A stretch of DNA of 62,884 nucleotides from Frigidibacter oleivorans (GCF_003993775.1 NZ_RJRZ01000021.1:1-62884), one strand, 5' to 3'. Shown: positions 9,533-18,728, numbered from the stretch's first letter. The notes: a model not told the origin generated them from the letters alone. Program-made: numbers and translations.

Positions 9533-10459
9533 ATGCTGCGCATCTTCGGCCGACGCGGCGCGATCACCAAGATCGGCCTGACGCCCCCCGCCCCGCAGGC
9601 CGGACGCGGCGGGCTGGCCGTGGTGCTGATCGTGCGCAACGAGGAACGCCACATCGCCGAATGGGCGCGCTTCCACGCGGCGGCGGGGGTGGCGCGCTTC
9701 GTCGTCTATGACAACGGCTGCACCGACGGCACCCTCGCGGCGCTGCAGGCGGCGGTGCCGGGCCTCGCCACCGTGATTCCCTGGGATCAGAAGTTCACCG
9801 CCGGTGGCGCCTCGGGCGGCGAGATCCACAATCAGGTGCTGGCCTATGCCCATGCCACCCGCAACTTCGGCGGCGCCTTTCGCTGGATGACCTATATCGA
9901 CGTCGACGAATTCCTCGTGCCGAAACGGGCCGCGAGCCTGCCCGCCGCGCTGGCGCATCTGGACAGCTGCCGCAACATCAGCCTGCCCTGGCACATGTTC
10001 GGCCGGAACGGGCATGACGCGCCGCCCGAGGGCGGGGTGCTGGCCAACTACACCAGCCGCAATCCCGACCCGATGAGCGACAGCCCCGGCCTGCGCCGGT
10101 TCAAGATGATCGTCGATCCCTGCCACGTCACCGCGATCAAGGTGCATACCGTCTGGACCGACGGCAGCGATGCCACCTGCAACGACCGGGGCGAGGCCGC
10201 GGACGCGCGGGGCCGCGAAAGGTCCGGCTTCTACTCTGCCGACCATATCCAGCTGAACCACTACTACACCCGCTCGGACCAGGAGCTGCGGGCCAAGATC
10301 GCCCGCGGCCCGAACCTGACCACCCCCGATGCCGACCATCTGCGCCGGGTGATGCGCAAGGTGGCGGCGATCGAGGCGGGACAGATCGAGGACAGGGCCG
10401 CCCCCGACTTCCTGCGCCGTCTCGCCGCCGGCGGCACGGGCGGAACGTCCGTTCCCTGA
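9533..10459 (+). CDS. Glycosyltransferase, GT2/GT92-like
   Basis: A 308-residue cytoplasmic glycosyltransferase of the Glyco_tranf_2_4/GT92-like kind. The nucleotide-sugar fold is shown by VVLIVRNEERHIAEWARFH and FVVYDNGCTDGT. A DxD-type metal site lies in MTYIDVDEFLVP. ADHIQLNHYYTRSDQEL near the C-terminus resembles the NHY motif of this group. AAGGAGACC lies directly before the ATG at 9533. It stands alone between truB and the peroxiredoxin gene, so acceptor and sugar donor cannot be inferred. Such genes in this order often decorate cell-surface polysaccharide. Confidence 0.82.
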   Translation: MLRIFGRRGAITKIGLTPPAPQAGRGGLAVVLIVRNEERHIAEWARFHAAAGVARFVVYDNGCTDGTLAALQAAVPGLATVIPWDQKFTAGGASGGEIHNQVLAYAHATRNFGGAFRWMTYIDVDEFLVPKRAASLPAALAHLDSCRNISLPWHMFGRNGHDAPPEGGVLANYTSRNPDPMSDSPGLRRFKMIVDPCHVTAIKVHTVWTDGSDATCNDRGEAADARGRERSGFYSADHIQLNHYYTRSDQELRAKIARGPNLTTPDADHLRRVMRKVAAIEAGQIEDRAAPDFLRRLAAGGTGGTSVP

Positions 10460-10575
10460 AACCACCGCGCGGCGGGACGCCGTTTCCTTTTGCCGCATGG
10501 CGGCGGGCGAGGGCTGAAAACATCGTCTTCTTCGCATAATTCAGACGCAACCGGATCAACCTGAAAGGGACTGAC

Positions 10576-11232
10576 ATGGGACTTCGGATCAACGACATCG
10601 CCCCGGACTTCACCGCCGAATCGACGGCGGGCACCATCCGTTTCCACGACTGGGTGGGCGACGGCTATGCCATCATCTTCAGCCACCCGCGCGATTTCAC
10701 GCCGGTCTGCACGACCGAATTCGGCGCGGTGGCGCAGCTGGCCCCGGAATTCGAGAAGCGCAAGACCAAGGTCATCGGCGTGTCGGTCGATTCGGTGGGC
10801 GAGCACGAGAAGTGGAAGGCCGATATCGAGGCCGTCGCCGGCGCCCCCGCGAACTTCCCGATCATCGACGACACCTCGCTGACCGTGTCGAAGGCCTATG
10901 ACATGCTGCCCGCCGACTATTACCTGCCGAACGAGGGCCGCACGCCCGCGCATTCGGCGACGGTGCGCACGGTGTTCATCATCGGCCCCGACAAGAAGGT
11001 GCGGCTGACCATGTCCTACCCGATGTCGGTGGGCCGCAACTTCGCCGAGATCCTGCGCGCGCTGGATGCGGTGCAGGCCACCGATGGCGTGCCCTTCGCC
11101 ACCCCGGCGAACTGGGTGCCCGGACAGGACGTGATCGTGGCGCTGTCGGTCCCGACCGACGAGGCGCGGGCAAAATTCGGCGAGCTGGACATCAAGCTGC
11201 CCTACCTGCGCTTCGCCAAGCGCCCGGTCTGA
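10576..11232 (+). CDS. 1-Cys peroxiredoxin (Prx6-type)
   Basis: Reduces peroxides through a single cysteine. Of 218 residues, the peroxidatic Cys45 is in DFTPVCTTEFG. I see no second cysteine anywhere, and the long C-terminal domain (YLPNEGRTPAHSATVRTVFI, then PANWVPGQDVIV) is characteristic of the Prx6 subfamily. The resolving reductant is therefore probably an external thiol. AAAGGGAC precedes the ATG at 10576. A terminator hairpin (11274-11297) follows the gene and lies inside the 3' end of the convergent DUF6525 gene. Confidence 0.94.
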   Translation: MGLRINDIAPDFTAESTAGTIRFHDWVGDGYAIIFSHPRDFTPVCTTEFGAVAQLAPEFEKRKTKVIGVSVDSVGEHEKWKADIEAVAGAPANFPIIDDTSLTVSKAYDMLPADYYLPNEGRTPAHSATVRTVFIIGPDKKVRLTMSYPMSVGRNFAEILRALDAVQATDGVPFATPANWVPGQDVIVALSVPTDEARAKFGELDIKLPYLRFAKRPV

Positions 11233-11260
11233 GGCAGTCTGACCCGGCCTGACCCGTTCG

Positions 11261-11569
11261 TCAGGCCCTGGCAGGCCCCGGCCCCGCCGGGGCCTTTGGC
11301 ATGGCGGCCAGGGGATAGGCCGCGCCCCAGACCCGCGCCGCGTCCCGGGCCAGCAGCCGCGCCTCGGCGGCGTCGAGCCGGGCCAGCGCCCGGTCCGGGC
11401 AGCCGGTCTCCGCCAGCGCCCGGTGCCACAGCCGCCAGAGGCTCGCCGCGCTCCAGGGCAGGGCCGCCTGTGCCGCCCATGCCCGCACCGGCGCGGGAAG
11501 GCGGTCATGCGCCGCCATCGGTGCGCTGCGCCGGCGGCGGCGCAACCCCGTCCTCAGGTTCCCCGCCAT
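11261..11569 (-). CDS. DUF6525-like small protein, coupled to the ZigA-type GTPase gene
   Basis: A 102-residue basic protein of unknown function. The pattern RRRRRSAPMAAHDRLPAPVR, then AALPWSAAS and RLDAAEARLLARDAARVWGA, looks like the rhodobacterial DUF6525 family. That assignment is from memory and moderately sure. Its ATG shares one base with the stop codon of the upstream CobW-type GTPase (TGATG), so the two are translationally coupled. Genetic linkage, not sequence, suggests a link to zinc homeostasis. There are no metal-binding clusters and only one cysteine. Confidence 0.72.
   Translation of the reverse strand: MAGNLRTGLRRRRRSAPMAAHDRLPAPVRAWAAQAALPWSAASLWRLWHRALAETGCPDRALARLDAAEARLLARDAARVWGAAYPLAAMPKAPAGPGPARA
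11274..11297 (+). terminator. Intrinsic terminator of the peroxiredoxin gene
   Basis: Eight-base stem GGCCCCGG (11274-11281) / CCGGGGCC (11287-11294), loop CCCCG, then TTT. It stands 42 bases past the peroxiredoxin stop. It also encodes the proline/alanine-rich C-terminus of the convergent DUF6525 protein, so one stretch serves as coding DNA on one strand and terminator on the other. Confidence 0.65.
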
Positions 11570-12792
11570 CAGGCCGCCTTCCGTCCCCAGTGGGGGAAGG
11601 GATCCGACAGGCGGGACCAGCGGCGCGGCAAGAAATCCTCCTCGGCCACCAGCGCGGCGTCGAGGGCCGCCTCGATCGCGGCGCGGTCCATGCCGGTGCC
11701 GATGAAGACCAGTTCCTGCCGCCGGTCGCCCCAGGGCTCCTGCCAGCGGGCCTCGACCTCGGCCAGCGCCTCGGGATGCGTCGGCCAGCGATTGCGCGGG
11801 ACGCTCGCCCACCAGCCGCCGAGCGGCGCCACGCTGGACACCGCCCCCGCCAGCGAGAGTTCCGCCACCCAGTCCGGCCGCGTGGCCAGCCAGAAATGCC
11901 CCTTGGCGCGGATCACCCCCGGCAGGTCGCCGTTCAGCACCGCATGGATGCGCGCCGGGTCGAAGGGCCGCCGCGCCCGCCAGACGAACGAGGAAATGCC
12001 GTATTCCTCGGTCTCGGGCTGGTGCTGGGCGAATCCGTACAGTTCCTTCGCCCACAGCGGATGTTCCTGCGCCCGGTCGAAATCGAAGCGCCCGGTGGCG
12101 AGGATATCGGCCGCGGCAACCCTCGACCGGTCCGTCTCGACCAGGCGGGCGTCGGGGTTCAGCGCGCGGATGATCTGGCGCGCGGTCTGCGCCCGGTCCG
12201 GCCCCGCATCGGTCACCTTGTTCAGGATCACCACATCGGCGAATTCGATCTGGTCGGTCAGCAGGTTCACCAGCGTGCGCTGGTCGCCCTCGCCCAGCGA
12301 TTCGCCCCGGTCGGCCAGGAAGTCGTGGCTGGAAAAATCCTGCGTCAGGTTGATCGCATCGACCACCGTCACCATCGTGTCGAGCCGGGCGACATCCGAC
12401 AGGCTTTGCCCGGCCGCATCGCGGAAGTCGAAGGTGGCGGCGACGGGCAGGGGTTCGGCGATGCCGGTGCTTTCGATCAGCAGATAGTCGAACCGGCCTT
12501 CGGCGGCGAGCCGGCGCACCTCGGTCAGCAGGTCGTCGCGCAGGGTGCAGCAGATGCAGCCATTGGTCATCTCGACCAGCTTTTCCTCGGAGCGCGACAG
12601 TTCGGACCCGCCGCGCACCAGATCGGCGTCGATGTTCACCTCGGACATGTCGTTGACGATCACCGCGACGCGCAGCCCGTCGCGATTGTTCAGGACATGG
12701 TTCAGCAGGGTCGTCTTGCCGGCGCCGAGGAAGCCGGACAGGACGGTCACGGGCAGGCGCCGGTCGGGGGCGGACGGGCTTGGGTCGGGCAT
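11569..12792 (-). CDS. zigA: ZigA-type CobW/COG0523 GTPase (putative zinc chaperone)
   Basis: A G3E-class GTPase of 407 residues, predicted to deliver Zn(II) to client enzymes during zinc shortage. The P-loop GFLGAGKTT is at residues 20-28. The metal-binding CxCC motif (NGCICC, Cys79/81/82) follows, then the NKVTD base-recognition motif and a C-terminal CobW_C domain. A palindrome matching the core of the Zur box (12830-12846) lies 38-54 bases before the ATG, strong evidence for zinc-repressed expression. It is coupled to the DUF6525 gene downstream. The specific symbol rests on similarity of arrangement and length, so COG0523 family membership is surer than ZigA orthology. Confidence 0.87.
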   Translation of the reverse strand: MPDPSPSAPDRRLPVTVLSGFLGAGKTTLLNHVLNNRDGLRVAVIVNDMSEVNIDADLVRGGSELSRSEEKLVEMTNGCICCTLRDDLLTEVRRLAAEGRFDYLLIESTGIAEPLPVAATFDFRDAAGQSLSDVARLDTMVTVVDAINLTQDFSSHDFLADRGESLGEGDQRTLVNLLTDQIEFADVVILNKVTDAGPDRAQTARQIIRALNPDARLVETDRSRVAAADILATGRFDFDRAQEHPLWAKELYGFAQHQPETEEYGISSFVWRARRPFDPARIHAVLNGDLPGVIRAKGHFWLATRPDWVAELSLAGAVSSVAPLGGWWASVPRNRWPTHPEALAEVEARWQEPWGDRRQELVFIGTGMDRAAIEAALDAALVAEEDFLPRRWSRLSDPFPHWGRKAA

Positions 12793-12829
12793 GGCGGGCT
12801 CCTTTGCTGCAAGGTGCCCACCCCTCTAT

Positions 12830-12846
12830 ATGTTATGTCATAACAT
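12830..12846 (-). promoter_or_regulatory. Zur-box-like palindrome upstream of the zigA-type gene
   Basis: ATGTTATG-T-CATAACAT, perfect 8-base arms around one central base. It fits the TGTTATAnTATAACA core of proteobacterial Zur operators. It lies in the 62-base spacer between the Nramp-family stop codon and the GTPase start. A second, weaker relative precedes aztD (17129-17146); both share GTTATnnC(A/G)TAAC. Confidence 0.8.
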
Positions 12847-12854
12847 TACAAGCG

Positions 12855-14120
12855 TCAACCCGCGACGAGGCTCCACAGCTCGTTCAGGCACAGCACCACG
12901 AACAGCGCGGCCGCGAGGCCCAGCAACCCGTTCGACACCCAGCCGTTGCGCCATTCGCGCGGCACCCGATGCGAGTTCAGCAGCCAGATCAGCGTGATCG
13001 CAAGGAAGGGCATGAAGAAGGCCCCGAGCGCCCCGTAGATCACCACCAGCAGGAACGGCCGGCCGAAGACGAACAGGATCATCGGCGGGATCGTCAGCCA
13101 GAACAGGTAGAAGCGGAAGGCGCGGGTCCGGTGCAGCTCTCCCCGGTCGGTCGTGCCGCCGGTGATGTGGCGCACGAAGTCGGCGAACAGCAGCGAAACC
13201 CCGTGCCAGACCCCCAGCACCGAAGACAGCGAGGTCGCCGCGAAGCCGATTAGGAACAGCGTCGATACCACCGGCCCGAAACGGTCGCGCAGCACCGCAT
13301 CGAGGTCCAGAAGCCCGCGATCGCCGGAGTTCAGCGCGATCTGCGCCGAATACAGCAGCTCTGCCCCGATGATCAGCATCGCCACCACGAAGACGCCGGT
13401 CACGCCATAGGCCACCCGGTTGTCGAGCCGCATCAGCGGGATGAAATCCGGCGTGCGCCAGCCCTTTGCGTTCACCCAGTAGCCATAGGCCGACATGGTG
13501 ATGGTCCCGCCCACCCCGCCGATCAGGCCCAGCGTGTAGAAGGTGGCCCCCTCGGGCAGGGTCGGCACCAGCCCGCCCAGCGTCTGGCCGAGGTTCGGCG
13601 CGACGAGGATCGCCACCCCCGTGACGATGACGAACATGATGCCGATCAGCACCTTCATCACCGTCTCGAACATCTCGTAGCGGTTCAGCGCGACGAACAG
13701 CGCGCAGAGCAGGCCCACCCCCGCGCCCCAGGCCCAGTTCGGCAACAGGTCGGGGAACAGCGCGGCCAGCGGCAGGGCGGTCGCGCTCATCGCCGTGGCG
13801 CCGTAGACGAAGCCCCAGATCACGATGTAGATGCCAAAATACCAGTAGGTCCAGCGCCCGAGGCTGCCCCAGCCATCCAGCATGGTGGAGCCGGTGGCGA
13901 GGTGCCAGCGGGCCGATCCCTCGGCCAGCGCGATCTTGACGATGCAGCCCACCACTGCCGCCCACAGCAGCGCATGGCCGAAACGCGACCCGGCGATCAG
14001 CGTCGCCACCAGATCGCCCGCCCCGACGCCGGTGGCGGCGGCGACGATGCCGGGTCCGATCAGGCGCCAGCGCGCGGCGGCGCTGGTGGGGGCGCTGGTG
14101 GCATGGTGTTGATCGGTCAT
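12855..14120 (-). CDS. Nramp-family divalent metal transporter-like protein with atypical metal-site motifs
   Basis: Inner-membrane protein of 421 residues with about eleven hydrophobic helices and the overall Nramp pattern (LIGPGIVAAATGVGAGDLVAT at the first helix). The canonical helix-1 DPGN is replaced by V-G-A-G-D (residues 32-36), and the helix-6 MPH motif by T-M-S-A (residues 208-211). The classical Mn/Fe-coordinating set is thus not conserved. This matches a divergent Nramp-related branch. The ion could be different (Mg or another) or transport may not be of metal. AGGAGG precedes the ATG at 14120. It lies between alaE and zigA on the same strand, but the Zur box is downstream of it. 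Confidence 0.82.
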   Translation of the reverse strand: MTDQHHATSAPTSAAARWRLIGPGIVAAATGVGAGDLVATLIAGSRFGHALLWAAVVGCIVKIALAEGSARWHLATGSTMLDGWGSLGRWTYWYFGIYIVIWGFVYGATAMSATALPLAALFPDLLPNWAWGAGVGLLCALFVALNRYEMFETVMKVLIGIMFVIVTGVAILVAPNLGQTLGGLVPTLPEGATFYTLGLIGGVGGTITMSAYGYWVNAKGWRTPDFIPLMRLDNRVAYGVTGVFVVAMLIIGAELLYSAQIALNSGDRGLLDLDAVLRDRFGPVVSTLFLIGFAATSLSSVLGVWHGVSLLFADFVRHITGGTTDRGELHRTRAFRFYLFWLTIPPMILFVFGRPFLLVVIYGALGAFFMPFLAITLIWLLNSHRVPREWRNGWVSNGLLGLAAALFVVLCLNELWSLVAG

Positions 14121-14186
14121 GAGAATCCTCCTGTGGCCTGTCGGAAAGCCGCAAGCGCCCCGCGGGTTCCGTCAGGCACCCGGCGG

Positions 14187-14648
14187 CTATTCCTGAACCG
14201 ACATCGGCCTGTCGCCGCCGGGCGGCAGGCCAAACGCCGCCCGCACCCCGTTCAGGAAGGCGCCGTAGGGCCGGCCCAGCACCAGCATCAGCACCGCCGC
14301 GCCTGCCGTGCCGCGCAGCAGCCCGCCGCCGCTCGCCCCACTGACGGCGAGGATCGCGGCATAGATCGGCACCTGAAACGACATCAGCGCGAGGCTGTCC
14401 CACAGCAGCCGCGACCGGCGGGTCGGGCCTGCCCGGCGCAGCATCCAGTCGCGCCACAGCCCGTAGGGCCGGCCCACCGGCAGCATCAGCGCCGCCCCGA
14501 GCAGCCGCGCCCGCAGCACCTGATCCCAGGCCATGCCGGCGATGAACCGTTCGTTCAGGATGCCGGTCGCGGTGAAGAACAGGATCAGCGCCAGCGTATC
14601 GGCGACATAGGAGCGCCTGCTGTCGCCGCTGCGATCATGTCCCGCCAT
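14187..14648 (-). CDS. alaE: L-alanine exporter AlaE
   Basis: A 153-residue inner-membrane protein close to the 149 residues of E. coli AlaE, which exports L-alanine. Signature stretches are SYVADTLALILFFTATGILNE, FIAGMAWDQVLRARL and MLPVGRPYGLWRDW, with a second GRPYG motif near the C-terminus (LVLGRPYGAFLNGVR). Four hydrophobic segments are visible. The start at 14648 has GGAAGGGGAC before it. The gene lies 66 bases before the Nramp-like gene and may be co-transcribed with it. Confidence 0.9.
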   Translation of the reverse strand: MAGHDRSGDSRRSYVADTLALILFFTATGILNERFIAGMAWDQVLRARLLGAALMLPVGRPYGLWRDWMLRRAGPTRRSRLLWDSLALMSFQVPIYAAILAVSGASGGGLLRGTAGAAVLMLVLGRPYGAFLNGVRAAFGLPPGGDRPMSVQE

Positions 14649-14713
14649 GCCGTCCCCTTCCGCGCCTGCCCCGGGGCGCAACCGGCCCCGCCGCATCGCG
14701 GTTCCCGGCGGGG

Positions 14714-14749
14714 CGAAACGACAAACGCCCCGGTCCTGCGACCGGGGCG
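14714..14749 (-). terminator. Intrinsic terminator of pnp
   Basis: Perfect 10-base stem CGCCCCGGTC (14726-14735) / GACCGGGGCG (14740-14749), four-base loop CTGC. Read on the minus strand it is followed by TTTGTCGTTT. It starts 23 bases past the pnp stop codon. Confidence 0.8.
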
Positions 14750-14771
14750 CCTGTTCGCCGTAAGGAAAGGA

Positions 14772-16916
14772 TCAGGCCTGCGCCTGTTCCTCTTTCGACT
14801 CGGTGATTTCCTCGCCGGTGGTCTGGTCGACCATGCGCATGCCCAGACGGACCTTGCCGCGTTCGTCGAAGCCCAGCAGTTTCACCTTCACTTCCTGCCC
14901 TTCGGACAGTGCCTCGTTCGGGTGCTTCAGCCGGTTCTTCGAGATCTGGCTGACATGGACCAGCCCGTCACGCTTGCCGAAGAAGTTCACGAAGGCGCCG
15001 AAATCCACCAGCTTGACGACGCGGCCGGTGTAGATCTTGCCCTCTTCCGGCTCGGCCACGATCGAATAGATCATGTCATAGGCCTTCTTGATCGCATCGC
15101 CGTTGGCCGAGGCGATCTTGATCACGCCATCGTCGTTGATGTCGACCTTGGCGCCCGAGACCTCGACGATCTCGCGGATGACCTTGCCGCCCGACCCGAT
15201 CACTTCGCGGATCTTGTCGGTCGGGATGGTCATCGTCTCGATGCGCGGGGCATGGGCCGAGAATTCGGCGCGGCCGGCGGAAATGGCCTTCGCCATCTCG
15301 GCCAGGATGTGCATCCGGCCGTCCTTGGCCTGCGCCAGGGCCTGTTCCATGATCGCGGGGGTAATCCCCGCCACCTTGATGTCCATCTGCAGCGAGGTGA
15401 TGCCCGCCTCGGTACCCGCGACCTTGAAGTCCATGTCGCCGAGGTGATCCTCGTCGCCGAGGATGTCGGTCAGCACGGCCCAGCGACCGTCGTCTTCCAG
15501 GATCAGGCCCATGGCGACGCCGGCCACCGGCGCCTTCAGCGGCACGCCCGCATCCATCATCGCAAGCGACCCGCCGCAGACCGAGGCCATCGAGGACGAG
15601 CCGTTCGATTCGGTGATCTCGGACACGACGCGGATGGTGTAGGGGAAGTCGGTCGGCGCCGGCAGCACCGCCTGCAGCGCGCGCCAGGCGAGCTTGCCAT
15701 GGCCGATCTCGCGCCGGCCGGGCGACCCGACGCGGCCCACTTCGCCGACCGAATAGGGCGGGAAGTTGTAGTGCAGCAGGAAGTTGGACCGGCTGTTGCC
15801 GTGCAGCGCGTCGATGATCTGTTCGTCATCGCCGGTGCCCAGCGTGGTCACGACCAGCGCCTGCGTCTCGCCCCGGGTGAACAGGGCCGAGCCATGGGTG
15901 CGCGGCAGCACGCCCACTTCCGACACGATCGGGCGCACGGTACGGGTGTCGCGGCCGTCGATGCGGGCGCCGCCGTTGATGATGTCGCCGCGCAGGATGC
16001 CGGATTCCAGCGATTTCAGCGCCGGGCCAAGGTTCGGGTTGGCCAGTTCCTCTTCGGTGAGGGCCGCCTTGATCGCGGCCTTGGCCTCGACGATGGCGTC
16101 GTGACGGGCGGCCTTGTCGCGGATCGCATAGGCGGCGCGCATCCGGTCCTCGCCCGCGGCCTTCACTCGTGACAGCAGCGCCGAATAGTCCGGCGGGCTG
16201 AAGTCGAAGGGTTCCTTGGCGCAGTCCTCGGCGAAGTCGATGATCAGGTCGATCACCGGCTGCATCGCCTCGTGCCCGAACTTCACCGCGCCCAGCATTT
16301 CTTCCTCGGTCAGCTCGTAGGCTTCCGATTCCACCATCATCACGGCGTCCTTGGTGCCGGCGATGACCAGATCGAGCCGCTGCTCGGGGTTGTTGCGCAG
16401 GTGGTCCATGTCGGCCACCTCGGGGTTCAGCACATAGTCGCCATTGGCGAAGCCCACGCGCGCGGCGCCGATCGGGCCGCGGAACGGCACACCCGAGATC
16501 GTCAGCGCGGCCGAAGCGGCGATCATCGCCACCACGTCGGGTTCGTTCACGAGGTCATGGCTGAGAACGGTGCACATCACGAGCACCTCGTTCTTGAAGC
16601 CCTCGACGAACAGCGGGCGGCAGGGCCGGTCGATCAGACGCGAGGTCAGCGTCTCTTTCTCGGACGGGCGCGCCTCGCGCTTGAAGAAGCCGCCCGGGAT
16701 CTTGCCGGCGGCATAGTATTTTTCCTGGTAGTGCACGGTCAGCGGGAAGAAGTCCTGCCCCGGCTTCGGCTCTTTCGCGAAGGTCACGTTGGCCATGACC
16801 GAGGTTTCGCCCAGCGTGGCGATGACCGAGCCATCCGCCTGACGGGCAACCTTGCCGGATTCCAGCGTGAGCGTTTCATTGCCCCACTGGATGGATTTCC
16901 TGGTGATATTGAACAT
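14772..16916 (-). CDS. pnp: Polyribonucleotide nucleotidyltransferase (PNPase)
   Basis: Phosphorolytic 3'-5' exoribonuclease of the degradosome, 714 residues. Two RNase PH-like domains are evident: the first includes [22 protein letters not shown], the second [29 protein letters not shown] and the catalytic-site segment [17 protein letters not shown] ([15 protein letters not shown]) and S1 ([15 protein letters not shown]) domains form the C-terminus. AGAGGAAACC precedes the start at 16916. In most relatives rpsO is immediately upstream; here a divergent aztD gene lies between the two. Confidence 0.97.
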   Translation of the reverse strand: MFNITRKSIQWGNETLTLESGKVARQADGSVIATLGETSVMANVTFAKEPKPGQDFFPLTVHYQEKYYAAGKIPGGFFKREARPSEKETLTSRLIDRPCRPLFVEGFKNEVLVMCTVLSHDLVNEPDVVAMIAASAALTISGVPFRGPIGAARVGFANGDYVLNPEVADMDHLRNNPEQRLDLVIAGTKDAVMMVESEAYELTEEEMLGAVKFGHEAMQPVIDLIIDFAEDCAKEPFDFSPPDYSALLSRVKAAGEDRMRAAYAIRDKAARHDAIVEAKAAIKAALTEEELANPNLGPALKSLESGILRGDIINGGARIDGRDTRTVRPIVSEVGVLPRTHGSALFTRGETQALVVTTLGTGDDEQIIDALHGNSRSNFLLHYNFPPYSVGEVGRVGSPGRREIGHGKLAWRALQAVLPAPTDFPYTIRVVSEITESNGSSSMASVCGGSLAMMDAGVPLKAPVAGVAMGLILEDDGRWAVLTDILGDEDHLGDMDFKVAGTEAGITSLQMDIKVAGITPAIMEQALAQAKDGRMHILAEMAKAISAGRAEFSAHAPRIETMTIPTDKIREVIGSGGKVIREIVEVSGAKVDINDDGVIKIASANGDAIKKAYDMIYSIVAEPEEGKIYTGRVVKLVDFGAFVNFFGKRDGLVHVSQISKNRLKHPNEALSEGQEVKVKLLGFDERGKVRLGMRMVDQTTGEEITESKEEQAQA

Positions 16917-17128
16917 ACGGTTTCCTCTTGCGAGCTCTCCCGGCCCCTGCCGGGTCTCGCGTGTCTGGCGGCCCCATTGCCGCCGCCCCTATCCTTTGCA
17001 TGTGCCCGGGGCCAGGGGCGTCACGTCACAGATGGCGGGCGCTTACAGGAAAACGGCCCCGATGGAAAGAGCGGGTTGGTCTACCAGGCGGTTGCCGGGC
17101 GGGTTGACCCCGGATGCCGCATCTGATT

Positions 17129-17146
17129 GTTACGTTATACCGTAAC
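17129..17146 (+). promoter_or_regulatory. Candidate Zur operator upstream of aztD
   Basis: GTTACG (17129-17134) and CGTAAC (17141-17146) are complementary arms. Inside lies GTTATACCGTAAC (17134-17146), which matches the zigA-side box at GTTATnnC(A/G)TAAC. It ends 16 bases before the aztD ATG, where bound protein would block initiation. It is weaker than the 12830 box, so this is a candidate. Confidence 0.55.
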
Positions 17147-17162
17147 TAATCAGGAGCATGAC

Positions 17163-18392
17163 ATGCCCCCTTTCCGCGCCACCTTCGCGGCCCGGTTCGC
17201 GCGCGCCGGCCTCGCGGCGCTGCCGCTGCTGGCGGCCCCCGCCCATGCCGAAGAGGCCGAGGCCCGGCACCGGCTGTTCGTGGCCGATCAAGCCGCTGGC
17301 CGGATCACGGTCATCGACCTCGCCGAAGGCGGCGGGCGCTGGAGCTTCGACATCGGCGGGCCGGCACGGCTCTATCCGCTCGCGGGCGGGTCGGTGATCG
17401 CCGCGGTGCAGTCCGATGGCGACAGGGTGCAGTTCCTCGACAGCGGCATGACCCTGTCCGATCACGGCGACCATGCGGATCTGGAAGTCGCCGATCCCGC
17501 CCTGCTGGAGGGCGACCTGACCGGTGCCTACCCCGTCCATGTCGTCAGCCATGGCGGCGAGACGGCGATCAACTTCGATCAGGCCGGTTACGCCGCGATC
17601 CTCGATGACCGCGACCTGGCCGAGGGTCGCATCGCGCCGGTCACCTTCCCGCAGGCGCGCGCCCATCACGGCTTCGTCGCGGGCTTCGGCGAGGTGATGC
17701 TGGGATCTGTCGCCTCGGACGCGCCGGCCAGTGCCGAAGGTTCGGTGCCGCGGCTGGGGCTCGCGGCCTTTCACCGCGACGGGACGGCGGCCGGTCCGGT
17801 CCAGACCTGCACCGCGATCCATGGCGAGGCGGTGTCGGGCACCATGCTTGCCGCCGGCTGCCGCGAGGGCGTGCTGACCGCGATGGTCGAGGGCGACAGC
17901 GTCGCATACCGCATGCTGCCCTATCCGGCGGATTTCCCCGAGGGCACCACCGGCACGCTGCATGGCGGCCGCGCGATGCAGATATTCCTCGGCAATCATG
18001 GCGCCGACGGGCTGGTGGTGATCGACCCCGAGGCCGAGCCGCATATGCGCCGCATCGCACTGCCGTTCCGCCGGGTGGATTTCGGCCTCGACCCCGTCGA
18101 CCCGGCCACCGGCTGGGCGCTGACCGAGGATGGCAGCCTGCACGGGATCGACCTGCTGCAGGCGACAGTCACCGACAGCCTGCGCGTCACCGGCCCCTAT
18201 TCGATGGACGGCCACTGGAACGACCCGCGCCCGCGGCTGGCCATGACCGGGGACGAGGTGCTCGTCAGCGATCCCGCCGCCGAGGCGGTGCACCGTGTCG
18301 CCGTCGACGGCCTGCGCCTGACCGGGACGATCGGGGTGGAGGGGCTGCCCTTCAACATGACCCTCGCGGGCGGCAGCGGCGTCGCGCACTGA
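17163..18392 (+). CDS. aztD: Periplasmic zinc chaperone AztD-like protein
   Basis: 409 residues with a signal peptide cleaved near PAHA, then a beta-propeller-like chain of repeated HRLFVADQAAGRITVIDL-type strands. A histidine/aspartate cluster SDHGDHADLEV (His101, His104) resembles the metal-binding loop of Paracoccus denitrificans AztD, which hands zinc to the AztC solute-binding protein. CAGGAG precedes the ATG at 17163. The aztABC importer genes are not adjacent, so this is an orphan copy or a dispersed regulon member. A Zur-like palindrome overlaps the promoter region. It sits in opposite orientation between pnp and rpsO. Confidence 0.82.
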   Translation: MPPFRATFAARFARAGLAALPLLAAPAHAEEAEARHRLFVADQAAGRITVIDLAEGGGRWSFDIGGPARLYPLAGGSVIAAVQSDGDRVQFLDSGMTLSDHGDHADLEVADPALLEGDLTGAYPVHVVSHGGETAINFDQAGYAAILDDRDLAEGRIAPVTFPQARAHHGFVAGFGEVMLGSVASDAPASAEGSVPRLGLAAFHRDGTAAGPVQTCTAIHGEAVSGTMLAAGCREGVLTAMVEGDSVAYRMLPYPADFPEGTTGTLHGGRAMQIFLGNHGADGLVVIDPEAEPHMRRIALPFRRVDFGLDPVDPATGWALTEDGSLHGIDLLQATVTDSLRVTGPYSMDGHWNDPRPRLAMTGDEVLVSDPAAEAVHRVAVDGLRLTGTIGVEGLPFNMTLAGGSGVAH

Positions 18393-18408
18393 CGGCCCCC
18401 TGAACGAA

Positions 18409-18436
18409 AACGCCCGCACCTTCCGGTGCGGGCGTT
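18409..18436. terminator. Bidirectional terminator between aztD and rpsO
   Basis: Twelve-base stem AACGCCCGCACC (18409-18420) / GGTGCGGGCGTT (18425-18436) with a TTCC loop. On the minus strand it is followed by TTTTCGTT, so it serves rpsO best. The plus-strand side (TTCCTGTC) is weaker for aztD. Confidence 0.75.
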
Positions 18437-18458
18437 CCTGTCGGCAGACCGGCTGCGA

Positions 18459-18728
18459 TCAGCGGCGCAGGCCCAGACGCTCGATCAGCGACTGATAGCG
18501 CGCCACGTCGCGGCTTTTCAGGTAGTCCAGCAGCTTGCGGCGCTGTGCCACCATCATCAGAAGGCCACGGCGGGAGTGGTTGTCCTTCTTGTGGGTCTTG
18601 AAATGCTCGGTCAGCGTCGCGATGCGCGAGCTGAGGATCGCGACCTGGACCTCGGGCGAACCGGTGTCGCCTTCCTTGGTTCCGAAGTCCTTGATCAGGC
18701 GGTTCTTCTCTTCGACGGTGATCGACAT
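18459..18728 (-). CDS. rpsO: 30S ribosomal protein S15
   Basis: Primary 16S rRNA-binding protein of the 30S platform. The 89-residue length is exact for the family, with [20 protein letters not shown] at the start and the conserved [20 protein letters not shown] and [21 protein letters not shown] blocks. AAGGAGAT lies just before the ATG at 18728. Normally it is co-transcribed with pnp; here its transcript ends at the hairpin 18409-18436 and aztD intervenes. Confidence 0.97.
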   Translation of the reverse strand: MSITVEEKNRLIKDFGTKEGDTGSPEVQVAILSSRIATLTEHFKTHKKDNHSRRGLLMMVAQRRKLLDYLKSRDVARYQSLIERLGLRR

